Assembly (NCBI GenBank): GCA_031417915.1
Contig: JANOWN010000028.1
Span: 1 to 64,000 of the forward strand
From: Methylotenera_A sp031417915
Lineage (GTDB): Bacteria; Pseudomonadota; Gammaproteobacteria; Burkholderiales; Methylophilaceae
Length of the DNA: 64,000 nucleotides
Reading direction: 5' to 3'
Shown here: in pieces, positions 32,559 to 42,249 of the stretch
Numbering within the stretch: position 1 is the stretch's first letter
Layout of the letters: each line of letters begins with the position of its first letter
The notes under the pieces: generated by a model
The model's database searches: none
The model's input: only the letters and a program-made list of their open reading frames with translations
What the model was told of the DNA's origin: nothing
Made by a program: the position numbers and the translations under genes

Positions 32559-33461
32559 ATGATTAAACATTTACCCGATAACCATTCCAACAATTTTATC
32601 AAGTTAAGAAAAAGCCTAATCTCGTCCACTGGTAAAGCTATTGGCGATTACAACATGATTGAGGATGGCGACACCGTGCTGGTGTGCATGAGCGGTGGCA
32701 AAGATAGTTACACCATGCTGATGATGTTGCTAGCTTTGCAAGAGCGCGCGCCGATTGACTTTAAACTTATCGCCATGAATTTAGACCAGAAGCAGCCGAA
32801 TTTTCCTGAACATATTTTGCCTGAGTATTTTAAAAGTTTGGGCGTGGATTACCGCATTGTGGAAGCCGATACTTATTCGATTGTAAAAGAGAAAATACCT
32901 GAAGGCGCGACCACTTGCAGCCTGTGTAGTCGCTTACGGCGCGGCATTATTTACACCACGGCAAAACAGCTAGGAGCCAATAAAATAGCGCTTGGGCACC
33001 ATAGAGATGACATTGTAGAAACGCTGTTTTTGAATATGTTTTTTGGCGCAAAATTAAAAGCTATGCCGCCAAAATTGGCGACGAATGATAAACAAAATAT
33101 CGTCATCCGTCCGTTGGCGTATTGCAGCGAGAAAGACATTGCCAGCTACGCGCGGCAAATGGCGTTCCCCATCATTCCCTGCGATTTATGCGGCTCGCAG
33201 CCAAACTTGCAGCGCCAAAACGTCAAAGCGATGTTACAAAAATGGGAGCTTGAGCAACCAGGCCGCGTGAATAATATCTTCCGCGCCATTGGCAATGTCG
33301 AGCCTTCACACTTGGCTGATTTTGATTTATATGACTTTAAAAGTTTAAGCCAGGCCAAAGCTGAAGACGAAGATCCGCTATTTGGGGATATTGCCAATGA
33401 TGGTGCGGCATTGAGCATAGCCAGCAATGATGGAAAGCGCATAGAATTTATCCGCAATTGA
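32559..33461 (+). CDS. ttcA: TtcA, tRNA 2-thiocytidine(32) synthetase
   Basis: TtcA thiolates C32 of some tRNAs with an Fe-S cluster and ATP. The PP-loop SGGKDSYTML, CxxC TTCSLCSRLRRG and the second cysteine motif PCDLCGSQPNLQR are present. The start was placed at the ATG at 32559 rather than 32550 because a TATAAT box overlaps the latter; this leaves 300 residues, starting MIKHLPDNHSNNF. No Shine-Dalgarno is visible, so the mRNA may be leaderless. Confidence 0.94.
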   Translation: MIKHLPDNHSNNFIKLRKSLISSTGKAIGDYNMIEDGDTVLVCMSGGKDSYTMLMMLLALQERAPIDFKLIAMNLDQKQPNFPEHILPEYFKSLGVDYRIVEADTYSIVKEKIPEGATTCSLCSRLRRGIIYTTAKQLGANKIALGHHRDDIVETLFLNMFFGAKLKAMPPKLATNDKQNIVIRPLAYCSEKDIASYARQMAFPIIPCDLCGSQPNLQRQNVKAMLQKWELEQPGRVNNIFRAIGNVEPSHLADFDLYDFKSLSQAKAEDEDPLFGDIANDGAALSIASNDGKRIEFIRN

Positions 33462-33564
33462 TCATCAAACACGATATTTATTCAAAGGCTTATTGTCTTA
33501 TCACCAATTAGCTTGCTATTATCTAGCCAATTCCAAATGAGTTGCACTTAAATTCAAGGTTTAA

Positions 33565-36141
33565 ATGTCCAAATTACTGATTGTAGAATCGCCTTCTAAA
33601 GCCAAAACGCTTAAAAAATATCTCGGCAATGATTTCGAAGTATTGGCTTCGTACGGCCATGTGCGTGATTTAATCCCCAAAAATGGCGCGGTTGACCCCG
33701 CCAACAGTTTCGCCATGAAATATGAGGTGATTGACCGCAACGCCAAGCACATGGATGCGATTACCAAGGCAGTAAAAGTGGCTGATAGCATTTACCTCGC
33801 AACCGACCCTGACCGTGAAGGCGAAGCGATTTCGTGGCATATTGCCGAGATTTTGGCCGAGAAAAAATTACTCAAAAATAAATTACTCAAACGCGTAGAG
33901 TTCAACGAAATTACGCAAACAGCGGTAAAAAACGCCATAGATAACCCGCGTGATATTGCCATGAACTTAGTCAATGCCCAGCAAGCGCGCCGTGCGCTGG
34001 ATTATTTAGTTGGTTTTAATTTATCACCATTATTATGGAAAAAAATCCGTCGCGGCCTTTCTGCAGGCCGCGTGCAAAGCCCAGCTTTAAGATTAATCGT
34101 AGAGCGCGAGTTGGAAATTGAAGCATTTAAGAATCAAGAATATTGGACGATTCACCTTGATGCGCTAAAACACGCGCACAGTTTTAACGCCAAGCTGATT
34201 CAATTTAACGGCGAAAAAGTTGAGCAATTTACGGTGATTAACCACGACCAACAAGCGGACATTGTGGGCAAATTACTGATTGCCAGCGCTGGCAAAACCA
34301 CCGTTTCGCGCGTTGAAAAGAAACAGCGCAGCCGCAGCCCTGCCGCGCCGTTTACTACATCTACCTTGCAACAAGAAGCAGTGCGTAAGCTTGGCTTTAC
34401 CACTTCGCGCGCCATGCGCGTAGCACAACAACTATACGAGGGCGTAGATGTTGGCTCTGGGACGACTGGTTTAATCACTTATATGCGTACCGATTCGTTT
34501 AGCATGGCTACGGAAGCGGTGATGAGCATTCGTGATTACGTGAAGAAAAATTTCGAGGCGGATTACTTACCTAAATCGCCGATTATGTACAAAACCAAAG
34601 CCAAAAACGCGCAAGAAGCGCATGAGGCGATTCGCCCAACAAATATAGCGCGCAGCCCAACGGCGATGCGCCAATATTTAAATGACGAGCAATTTAAACT
34701 CTACGAAATGATTTGGAAACGAAGCTTGGCTTGCCAAATGTCGCCCGCCAAATTTGATGCGGTGAGTGTGGATTTAGCCGTTGGCCAAGGATTAAATAGT
34801 GAAGCCAATTTGTTCCGCGCCACGGGTCAAACCCTAGTGTTTCCAGGCTTTATCGCGGTATATATGGAAGGCCGTGATGACGAGGAGGAGGAAGGCGAGT
34901 CTAAATTGCCGCACTTAGAAACGGGCGAAATTTTAACCGTGGATAAAATCTATGGCGACCAGCATTTTACCGAGCCGCCACCGCGTTATGGCGAGGCCAG
35001 TTTGGTGAAAATTTTAGAAGAATACGGCATTGGCCGCCCTTCTACTTACGCCAGCATTATTAGCACCCTGCAAGATCGTGAATATGTAATCCTCGACAAA
35101 AAACGCTTTACACCGACCGATGTGGGCCGTGTGGTGGCGAAGTTTTTAACCGAACATTTCACCAAGTACGTTGACTATGACTTTACTGCCAACTTGGAAA
35201 ATGCGCTGGATAACGTGGCCGATGGCTCGCGCGAGTGGATTCCACTGATGGATGAGTTTTGGCAGGGCTTTAACAGCCAAATTATCAGCAAAGCCGATGT
35301 TGACCGCCCAGGCAACGAATTAATTGATGAAGCTTGCCCAAAATGCGGCAAACCGCTGCAAAAACAATTAAGCAGATATGGCACATTTATTGGCTGTACG
35401 GGTTATAACGACGAGCCAAAATGCGATTACAAACGCAGCATGAATGGCAGCGCGCAAGCGGGTGCTGACCCAGTGACGATTGGTGTGGATGCAGATTCTG
35501 GTAAAGAAATTTACTTGATGAACGGGCCGTATGGACCGTATTTACAAGTAGGCGTAGTGGTTGAAGGTGAAAAGAAAAAACCAAAACGCGTGAGTATTCC
35601 CAAAGAAATTCCACTGGCCGATGTCAATATTGATACTGCCATTATGTTGTTATCATTGCCGCGCGATTTAGGCTTGCATCCTGAAACCAACAAAAAAGTC
35701 ATCGCCAATATTGGCCGTTTTGGGCCTTATGTAAATCATGATGCCAAATTTAAATCGATTCCTAAAAGCGAAAGTGTATTTGCAATTGATTTAGCGGGTG
35801 CTGTTGCCTTGCTGGCGGCCGCCAATACTAGGCCCGCGCCAATTGCGGATTTGGGTGCGCATCCTTCTGGTGAAGGTCGCGTAGAGATTTTTGCGGGCCG
35901 CTATGGGCCTTATGTGCAGCATGCCAAAATTCGCGCAACCATACCAAAAAGCATTGAGCCTGAAAGCTTAACAATTGAGGAAGCGCTAGGATTGTTGGCC
36001 GAAAAAGCAGCAAAAGATGAGGTTGGCGGCAAAACTGGTGGCAAAAAAACATTCGTGAAAAAAGCGGCTGTGAAAAAACCTGTCACTAAAAAAGCAGCGG
36101 CTAAAAAGCCTGCTGTGAGAAAAGCAACCAGCAAGAAATAG
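33565..36141 (+). CDS. topA: DNA topoisomerase I
   Basis: This type IA topoisomerase relaxes negative supercoils. The Toprim domain begins LLIVESPSKAKTLKKYLG, with the metal motif TDPDREGEAISWH. The active-site tyrosine is Y306 (GLITYMRTDS). A zinc ribbon CPKCGKPL...GCTGYNDEPKCDY lies near residue 600, followed by further C-terminal repeats with RFGPYV/RYGPYVQ. The end is a histone-H1-like Lys/Ala tail (VKKPVTKKAAAKKPAVRK). Length 858. An intrinsic terminator follows. Confidence 0.97.
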   Translation: MSKLLIVESPSKAKTLKKYLGNDFEVLASYGHVRDLIPKNGAVDPANSFAMKYEVIDRNAKHMDAITKAVKVADSIYLATDPDREGEAISWHIAEILAEKKLLKNKLLKRVEFNEITQTAVKNAIDNPRDIAMNLVNAQQARRALDYLVGFNLSPLLWKKIRRGLSAGRVQSPALRLIVERELEIEAFKNQEYWTIHLDALKHAHSFNAKLIQFNGEKVEQFTVINHDQQADIVGKLLIASAGKTTVSRVEKKQRSRSPAAPFTTSTLQQEAVRKLGFTTSRAMRVAQQLYEGVDVGSGTTGLITYMRTDSFSMATEAVMSIRDYVKKNFEADYLPKSPIMYKTKAKNAQEAHEAIRPTNIARSPTAMRQYLNDEQFKLYEMIWKRSLACQMSPAKFDAVSVDLAVGQGLNSEANLFRATGQTLVFPGFIAVYMEGRDDEEEEGESKLPHLETGEILTVDKIYGDQHFTEPPPRYGEASLVKILEEYGIGRPSTYASIISTLQDREYVILDKKRFTPTDVGRVVAKFLTEHFTKYVDYDFTANLENALDNVADGSREWIPLMDEFWQGFNSQIISKADVDRPGNELIDEACPKCGKPLQKQLSRYGTFIGCTGYNDEPKCDYKRSMNGSAQAGADPVTIGVDADSGKEIYLMNGPYGPYLQVGVVVEGEKKKPKRVSIPKEIPLADVNIDTAIMLLSLPRDLGLHPETNKKVIANIGRFGPYVNHDAKFKSIPKSESVFAIDLAGAVALLAAANTRPAPIADLGAHPSGEGRVEIFAGRYGPYVQHAKIRATIPKSIEPESLTIEEALGLLAEKAAKDEVGGKTGGKKTFVKKAAVKKPVTKKAAAKKPAVRKATSKK

Positions 36142-36160
36142 GCTGCTGTCGATTTTAGCA

Positions 36161-36204
36161 ATAAAAAAGTAGCACCAAATATTAATTGGGCGCTGCTTTT
36201 TTAT
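36161..36204 (+). terminator. Intrinsic terminator of topA
   Basis: ATAAAAAAGTAGC (36161-36173) pairs with GCTGCTTTTTTAT (36192-36204), with one G-T wobble. The 3' arm ends in a T run. It may also serve the convergent PBP7-like gene. Confidence 0.75.
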
Positions 36205-36229
36205 TGCCAAATTATTTAAAATATATTAC

Positions 36230-37261
36230 TTAGGAAATCTTGCCTGACATAATTACGGGTTGGCTTTGGCCAGTCGCTGTGGTGCTAGGTTCGCTGTTAT
36301 ATTCCACCCATTTTCGAATGCGATTCGCATCACCAATACGCGATAATTTTCCGTTAGAATCTAGCAAAACTAAAATCATCGGTTCACCCGCAATAGTCGC
36401 CTGCATCACCAAGCAACGCCCTGCCTCATTAATAAAACCAGTTTTAGACAGGCCAATTTGCCACTCGCCACCGCGTACCAAACCATTGGTATTCACAAAA
36501 CTCACTGGGTACTCGCGACCTTCAACATAAACTTCGTGCGATGGGCTAGTAGTAGCTAAGCGAATTTCAGGATACTGATAAGCCGCTTGCACCATTTTAG
36601 CCAAATCTTCTGCCGTAGAGACATTTTCACTATCTAGCCCAGTAGGGTCAGCAAAATGTGTATTTTTTAAACCTAATTCATATGCTTTAAAGTTCATGGC
36701 CTTTACAAAAGCAATTCTGCCACCTGGGTAATTATGCGCCAACGCAGACGCGGCGCGGTTCTCAGAAGCCATCAAGGCCAGTTGCAACATATCGCTACGG
36801 CTCAGTTTAGAACCAACCGACAACCTAGATCTAGTACCTTTAAGATAATCAACATCCTCATCCGATACGTAAATTTCGTCATCCAACGATTGTTTCGCAT
36901 CCAGCATCACCATCGCCGTCATCAGCTTGGTGATGGAAGCAATTGGCGTAGGCTGATTGGTATTTTTTGCGTAAATGATTTCGCCGCTATTTTGGTTAAT
37001 AATCAATGCTTTACTGGATGCCAATTGCAAAATTCCGCTGCCATCGTAATCTTGTCCCAGCATAATTCTTTGTTGATTTGCAATTTGTAACTGACGCGCA
37101 TGACGGAGCTTAAGGCTAACTTTTTGCCGCTTAGCCTTGTATTGGCTAGAATATATGCGTTTATGCGATTTTTTTTGTGCAGCCAACAACTCAACTGGCG
37201 AAGCAGCCAAAGTCAGCGCAATATAAAATAGCATCATTCTTTTAAAAATTAACTTTACCAT
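36230..37261 (-). CDS. pbpG: D-alanyl-D-alanine endopeptidase, PBP7 type
   Basis: This is a periplasmic low-molecular-weight penicillin-binding protein that cuts peptidoglycan cross-links. It has a signal peptide in residues 1-28 and a basic segment after it. Active-site motifs are S-I-T-K (PIASITKLMTAMV), S-E-N (LMASENRAASAL) and K-T-G (GLSKTGFINEAG). Length 343. The C-terminus lacks the amphipathic anchor of DacA/DacC, favouring PbpG. Confidence 0.9.
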   Translation of the reverse strand: MVKLIFKRMMLFYIALTLAASPVELLAAQKKSHKRIYSSQYKAKRQKVSLKLRHARQLQIANQQRIMLGQDYDGSGILQLASSKALIINQNSGEIIYAKNTNQPTPIASITKLMTAMVMLDAKQSLDDEIYVSDEDVDYLKGTRSRLSVGSKLSRSDMLQLALMASENRAASALAHNYPGGRIAFVKAMNFKAYELGLKNTHFADPTGLDSENVSTAEDLAKMVQAAYQYPEIRLATTSPSHEVYVEGREYPVSFVNTNGLVRGGEWQIGLSKTGFINEAGRCLVMQATIAGEPMILVLLDSNGKLSRIGDANRIRKWVEYNSEPSTTATGQSQPVIMSGKIS

Positions 37262-37455
37262 TGCTGCATAACCTCGTTAATGTTCGAATTAATATTATAC
37301 AAATAATAGTTATTTGTCAATAACTTAGCGCCTATATATAAAATAAGTATTAAGATTTATATTTTGTGACATTTTTGATACAAGCACTTATATTCTTACA
37401 TACGACGTCACTTTATGCGAAAATGTGCCGAACCTAATTGACCATACTACTTGCT

Positions 37456-37842
37456 ATGAAATTCCCTGAACAATTACTTTATACAGATGAGCATTTATGG
37501 GTGCTCCAGGATCCGCATGGATATTGGCTTGCAGGCATTACCGATTATGCCCAAGATTTGCTTGGTGACATTGTTTTTATCGAGCCACCAAAGCTTGGCG
37601 ACAAACTAGTGAATGGCAAACCGTGTGGTATTGTGGAATCGGTGAAAACGGGCTCGGATCTGCATGCGCCTATGAATGGCGTTGTGACGGAAATTAATGA
37701 GGATTTATTGAACGCGCCTGAAGGTATTAACGATAAGCCTTATGCCGCGTGGATATTTAAGTTTAAGACTGATGATGCGCATGAAACAAAGCACTTTTTA
37801 AGCGCTACAGCTTACAAAAAACTAGTCGATGACAGCTTTTAA
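37456..37842 (+). CDS. gcvH: Glycine cleavage system H protein (lipoyl carrier)
   Basis: GcvH carries the lipoyl arm of the glycine cleavage system. The lipoyl lysine is K64 in GIVESVKTGSDLHAPM. The family core is GITDYAQDLLGDIVFIEPP, and length from this ATG is 128, normal. An upstream TTG at 37438 is in frame but not needed. No gcvT or gcvP lies nearby. The loop around residues 16-26 (VLQDPHGYWLAG) is encoded by a core repeat and replaces the usual acidic hairpin without a length change. Confidence 0.92.
   Translation: MKFPEQLLYTDEHLWVLQDPHGYWLAGITDYAQDLLGDIVFIEPPKLGDKLVNGKPCGIVESVKTGSDLHAPMNGVVTEINEDLLNAPEGINDKPYAAWIFKFKTDDAHETKHFLSATAYKKLVDDSF
37503..37538 (-). repeat. Core-repeat copy 6 (inside gcvH)
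   Basis: CCGCATGGATATTGG is at 37513-37527, preceded by GCTCCAGGAT and followed by CTTGCAGGCA. The 5' flank is nearly identical to copy 1 in sspB. Read with gcvH it gives DPHGYW, a third frame usage of the repeat. Confidence 0.85.
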
Positions 37843-37847
37843 GTAAT

Positions 37848-39083
37848 TTACTTAGGCAACACAAACTTCACTTTAAGCAATAAATCTTGTAGTTCAGACG
37901 TTAATTGATTGCGCAAATCGAGCTCTAAGCTTGGCAGCGATGTGGCCAATATTTGTTGAATATTCTCACGCATCACCTCTTGCACGGCAGGCAAATCGGC
38001 GTTAATGGTGGTTAAAAAATCATCGCGCAAATGTAGGCTTTGAACTGTCATTTCATCCGCAAATTTACCTTTCACATCATCCACCGCAGCCGCATATATG
38101 CTAGGGATGGCGTCATTAAAGGTAGTGCCCATTTGTGACAAAATATCCGCCTGTAGCAAGTTCATTTGCTGCGCCAACTCTTGCTTGGCAGTTTGATTTA
38201 ATGTCTGATAATTCTCTGCCAGCGCCTCGCTCAATTGCGCCTGGTTCTCACTCAGTGCTTGTGCTTGAAACGCCCGCATCTCTTGGCTTAGACTTTCGCC
38301 AATTTGGGCTGTAATCGTCTCTTGCTGCTCGGCCACTGCGGAGGTATAAATAGACGGCATTGCCTCGTTAAACGTGGCGCGCATTTGTGTCAGCGCTTCG
38401 GCCTGCATCGCAGCCAATTGTTGTTGCAGATCAGTTTTTGCGCTTTGACTGATTGAATGAAAAATAGTATTCAGCTCTTCACCCAAAAGCGCCTGATGAT
38501 TGCCTAAAGATTGTGCTTGAAAGGTGAGCATTTCTTGATTTAATTCATGCGCAATGCGTGTGCTGATATCTGTTTTCAGCGCCTCTACATGCGCGCCAAT
38601 CTCTGCGCTAGCGGCTTGCGCTGAGGTTTGCATCGCATCAGAAATCGTCGCATCAAATTTCGAAATCGCATCCGTTTGTAAGGCAGAAATACTCTCCGAA
38701 AGATTATTTAGCACCAAATCTGCACTGGCTTGATACATACGGGGCAAGTCCGTTTTCAGGTCGGCCTTAGTTCTATCGACAAAATCAACCGTTCTAGATT
38801 CAATCGCCGCTTGCGTGGTCACTATTTCATCCTGCAGCGCTTGAATTAAATCTTTTTTAAGCGCGTCACGCACTCTTTCTGTCACCGTCTTGGTAATATC
38901 AGCTTCTAATCTAGGCTTGATGTGTGAGGCAATGCGCGCAATTAATTCTGGCGTAATTAAAGTGGCATCATCCTGCCGAGGTTTTAAGTCAACCCAATCA
39001 CTAGGCCTATATTCACTAGGTTTTGGCTCGCTGGCTTTTGGTTGATAAACATCGGTTAATAATGGTATTTTTTTATCTGCCAC
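37848..39083 (-). CDS. Long coiled-coil protein of unknown function (DUF2486-like start)
   Basis: A 411-residue, nearly all-helical protein without a signal peptide or membrane helix. The N-terminus IPLLTDVYQP resembles the short motif that opens the DUF2486 proteins found next to holC in other betaproteobacteria. An internal duplication of about 85 residues is visible: FQAQSLGNHQALLGEEL...MPSIYTSAV recurs as FQAQALSENQAQLSEAL...IPSIYAAAV. A related shorter unit (LPRMYQASADLVLNNLSESI) precedes them. It is the last gene of pepA-holC. Function unknown. Confidence 0.75.
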   Translation of the reverse strand: MADKKIPLLTDVYQPKASEPKPSEYRPSDWVDLKPRQDDATLITPELIARIASHIKPRLEADITKTVTERVRDALKKDLIQALQDEIVTTQAAIESRTVDFVDRTKADLKTDLPRMYQASADLVLNNLSESISALQTDAISKFDATISDAMQTSAQAASAEIGAHVEALKTDISTRIAHELNQEMLTFQAQSLGNHQALLGEELNTIFHSISQSAKTDLQQQLAAMQAEALTQMRATFNEAMPSIYTSAVAEQQETITAQIGESLSQEMRAFQAQALSENQAQLSEALAENYQTLNQTAKQELAQQMNLLQADILSQMGTTFNDAIPSIYAAAVDDVKGKFADEMTVQSLHLRDDFLTTINADLPAVQEVMRENIQQILATSLPSLELDLRNQLTSELQDLLLKVKFVLPK

Positions 39084-39108
39084 AATAATCTCTATTCAAA
39101 TCAGGTCT

Positions 39109-39552
39109 CTATTCAATCTTATTTTGCGCATGATCGATGCTCTTAATATCGTAACCTCTATCGCGATAAAACTTAAAGCGCGCGCGCGCCGCTAGCTTGT
39201 CCTGCGCATTTTCGCCCACCAGCTCTACCAACTGCGTAAATCGACTAAAAAAACTAGGTTCATTTGCCGTTAAATTAATCAACATATCATCATGCATTAA
39301 ATTATTTATTAAATCACTGCCCTGCAAGCCAATAACCACGGGGGTTGCAGCGGCATGCAAATGATCTAATTGTACATTAGGCAAAAAACTTTCAGGCTTA
39401 TTTTGCCACAAACTCGCACTCATATCACTCGCCATTTGCTCATCCGCTGCCAAAAGCATGACTTGGCGACGCTTTAATAACGCCGATTGCACCAAACTTG
39501 CGATGGCTTGTTGCTTATCCGCTACGTTAAAATAAAATTCAATGCGCGTCAT
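39109..39552 (-). CDS. holC: DNA polymerase III chi subunit
   Basis: HolC links the clamp loader to SSB. The 147-residue protein has the family start RIEFYFNVADKQQAIASLVQSAL, then DEQMASDMSASLW and the C-terminal ARARFKFYRDRGYDI. It overlaps pepA by one base, the typical proteobacterial pepA-holC pair. The usual downstream valS is not adjacent here. Confidence 0.93.
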   Translation of the reverse strand: MTRIEFYFNVADKQQAIASLVQSALLKRRQVMLLAADEQMASDMSASLWQNKPESFLPNVQLDHLHAAATPVVIGLQGSDLINNLMHDDMLINLTANEPSFFSRFTQLVELVGENAQDKLAARARFKFYRDRGYDIKSIDHAQNKIE

Positions 39553-41036
39553 TATTTACTATTGGAGCGATTCACTAAAAATGTGGTCAATAACGGAACA
39601 GGTCGTCCCGTCCCGCCTTTTTCTTTGCCACTTTTCCAAGCTGTACCTGCAATATCCAAATGCGCCCAATCATATTTTTTGGTAAATCGCGACAAAAAAC
39701 ACGCCGCGGTAATACTGCCTCCAGCACGCCCGCCTATATTGGCCATATCGGCAAAGTTGCTATCCAGCTGGCTTTGAAATTCTTCCCACAAAGGCATGTG
39801 CCAAGCGCGATCATGCGATTTCTCGCCTGCGGCTAATAACTCATACGCCAGCGCATCTTTATTGCTAAACAAGCCGCTTGGATGATGCCCAAGCGCGATG
39901 ACGCACGCGCCTGTCAGCGTAGCGATATCTACCACCGCACTCGGCTCAAATCTTTCAGCATAGGTCAGCGCATCGCATAAAATCAAGCGGCCTTCGGCGT
40001 CAGTATTTAAAACCTCAATGGTTTGGCCAGACATACTCGTTAAAATATCGCCTGGTTTAATCGCGCCCGCATCTGGCATATTCTCGCAAGTGGCGATTAA
40101 ACCAATCGCATTAATGGCCAAATTCATTTCGCCGATCGCCTTGAAAGTGCCTAAAACACTGGCTGCGCCGCACATATCATATTTCATTTCGTCCATGTCG
40201 CCGCCAGGTTTTAGCGAAATACCGCCCGTATCGAACGTGATGCCTTTGCCCACCAGCACGGTCGGTTTGGCACCTTTTTTGCCTTTTAAATGCTGCAAAA
40301 TAATAAAGCGTGGTGGTTCCACACTGCCTTGTGCAACGCCCAAAAACGAACCCATGCCGAGTTTTTCGATTTCATTTTTCTCTAACACTTCGACCTTAAA
40401 GCCGTAAGCTTTAGCGAGTTTTTTAGCTTGTTCGCCCAAATAAGTTGGCGTGCAAATATTCGGCGGCAAATTGCCTAAGTCTTTGGCTAGGCTTACGCCA
40501 GCACTAATCGCCAAGCCATGTTTTACGCCTGCTTCAGCTTGTGCTGTTTCAGATTTTTCAATACAAATCGCCAATTTAGTTAAGGCTTTTGGCTCGGCCT
40601 TTTTAAGTTTTATCGCGTTCACTTGATAAGTCGCATCCATCACCACTTCGACCAATTGCGCGACTTTAGTGTGGATATCCGATTTCTTAATGGCAATTTC
40701 TGCCAAGCAAAAAATTGCGCTAGCAACACCTTTTGGCAATGCTTTAACGGCAGCCCGCACCGCTTGGCGATAATTTTTCTCTGTAAATTCTGCTTGCTTG
40801 CCCAAGCCCACCAATAAAACACGCGTGGCGGCAACGCCCGCCACATTGTGTAGCGCCAAAGTGGCGTTTAGTTTGCCGTCCATATCACCGCTTTTTAATA
40901 CCGCGCTAATCGCCTTATTAGAGGCGGCATCTAAACTTTTTGCAGCATCAGTTGCCTTACTGCCTTCAAATATGCCTACAATCACACAATCGGTGCGTTG
41001 TTTTTCAGGATTTCCGTTTATTATGCTAAATTCCAT
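39552..41036 (-). CDS. pepA: PepA, leucyl aminopeptidase
   Basis: This is a cytosolic hexameric M17 aminopeptidase with two metal ions, which in some bacteria also acts as a DNA-binding factor in cer recombination. Signature NTDAEGRLILCDAL, metal-binding lysine in VGKGITFDTGGISLKPG, and MKYDMCGAASVLG are intact. Length 494. Confidence 0.96.
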   Translation of the reverse strand: MEFSIINGNPEKQRTDCVIVGIFEGSKATDAAKSLDAASNKAISAVLKSGDMDGKLNATLALHNVAGVAATRVLLVGLGKQAEFTEKNYRQAVRAAVKALPKGVASAIFCLAEIAIKKSDIHTKVAQLVEVVMDATYQVNAIKLKKAEPKALTKLAICIEKSETAQAEAGVKHGLAISAGVSLAKDLGNLPPNICTPTYLGEQAKKLAKAYGFKVEVLEKNEIEKLGMGSFLGVAQGSVEPPRFIILQHLKGKKGAKPTVLVGKGITFDTGGISLKPGGDMDEMKYDMCGAASVLGTFKAIGEMNLAINAIGLIATCENMPDAGAIKPGDILTSMSGQTIEVLNTDAEGRLILCDALTYAERFEPSAVVDIATLTGACVIALGHHPSGLFSNKDALAYELLAAGEKSHDRAWHMPLWEEFQSQLDSNFADMANIGGRAGGSITAACFLSRFTKKYDWAHLDIAGTAWKSGKEKGGTGRPVPLLTTFLVNRSNSK

Positions 41037-41094
41037 TTCAGTCCTTTTAACTTTTTTATCGGGTGATTACTTTAATAACTAATTATCTAGCGTT

Positions 41095-42249
41095 TTGACT
41101 CGAAATCAAAGCGTAAATTGCACAAAATTTAAATTGAAAATATTCAAAAAATCTTTATCGCATGAGCTTATAAGCACCGCTGGCGCGATGTTCTTGATAC
41201 TTATCGGCATTGTCATCGCGCAACGCGCGGGCTTTTTGGTGCAACTCGCCGCAAAAGGCATCTTGCCGAATGACGCCATTAATACTTTGCTTGGGTTTAA
41301 CATGGTGAAATTTTTGCCGATGATTTTATCTTTAAGTATTTTTTTGTCGGTTCTACTTACGCTTTCGCGCTGGCACCGCGATTCTGAAATGGTGATTTGG
41401 TTTAGCGCCGGACTTGGGCTTAATAGCTGGATACGCCCTATTTTAACGTTTGCCATACCAGTAGTGGCGATTATTACGCTACTTAGCTTGTGGGTGATGC
41501 CTTGGGCCACGCAAAAAGGCCAAGATTACAAAGTACAGCTTAAAGCGCGAGATGAGCTGTCATCGATTACCCCAGGCGTATTTAAAGAATCGAACAGTGG
41601 CGACCGCGTGTATTTTGTAGAAAGCTTTGATGAGCTTGGCAATGTGGTTAAAAATATCTTCGTACAATCTAGCCAACACCAAAAAACTGGCGTGGTAGTT
41701 GCCAGCATTGGTAGCCGCAAAAAAGAAAAAAATGACGATAATTTTCTGGTGCTCGAAAAAGGTCGCCGCTATGAAGGCGAGCCAAACTCCGCTGAGGTTT
41801 CCACTACCGAATTTGAGCGTTATGCGATTCGCGTGCAAACTAAAGAGGCTGCGCCAGAGCCGTATACAAGGCAGGCCATACCCACCAAACAGTTATTGCA
41901 AGACACGGATTCTGGCAATAAAGCCGAACTACAATGGCGCTTGGCCATACCCATTTCTGCGCTAATATTAGTGCTGCTGGCAATTCCTTTAAGTTTTGTT
42001 GATCCGCGTGCTGGGCGCTCGCTCAACGTTATTTTTGCGATATTCATTTATATCATCTACAGCAATATCTTAAGTATTTTTCAAGCCTGGATCACGCAAG
42101 GTAGGCTGAACGCCATGATAGGCTTGTGGCCAGTGCATTTGTTTTTCTTAGCGCTTACTTTTTACATGTTTTATAGACGCAACCATTTACTGCCCTTACT
42201 GCCGAAACTTCCTTTTAGCTTTTCTGGCTTATGGAAAAAAGCAAAATGA
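41095..42249 (+). CDS. lptF: LptF, LPS export permease
   Basis: LptF is one of the two inner-membrane permeases of the LptB2FG complex that extracts LPS. It has three N-terminal and three C-terminal helices around a periplasmic beta-jellyroll. Family motif: PLSFVDPRAGRSLNVIFAI. Two TTG starts are possible: at 41095, or at 41134 giving MKIFKKSLSHELI, which matches the usual LptF beginning better. Neither has a clear ribosome-binding site. It overlaps lptG by four bases. Confidence 0.93.
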   Translation: MTRNQSVNCTKFKLKIFKKSLSHELISTAGAMFLILIGIVIAQRAGFLVQLAAKGILPNDAINTLLGFNMVKFLPMILSLSIFLSVLLTLSRWHRDSEMVIWFSAGLGLNSWIRPILTFAIPVVAIITLLSLWVMPWATQKGQDYKVQLKARDELSSITPGVFKESNSGDRVYFVESFDELGNVVKNIFVQSSQHQKTGVVVASIGSRKKEKNDDNFLVLEKGRRYEGEPNSAEVSTTEFERYAIRVQTKEAAPEPYTRQAIPTKQLLQDTDSGNKAELQWRLAIPISALILVLLAIPLSFVDPRAGRSLNVIFAIFIYIIYSNILSIFQAWITQGRLNAMIGLWPVHLFFLALTFYMFYRRNHLLPLLPKLPFSFSGLWKKAK

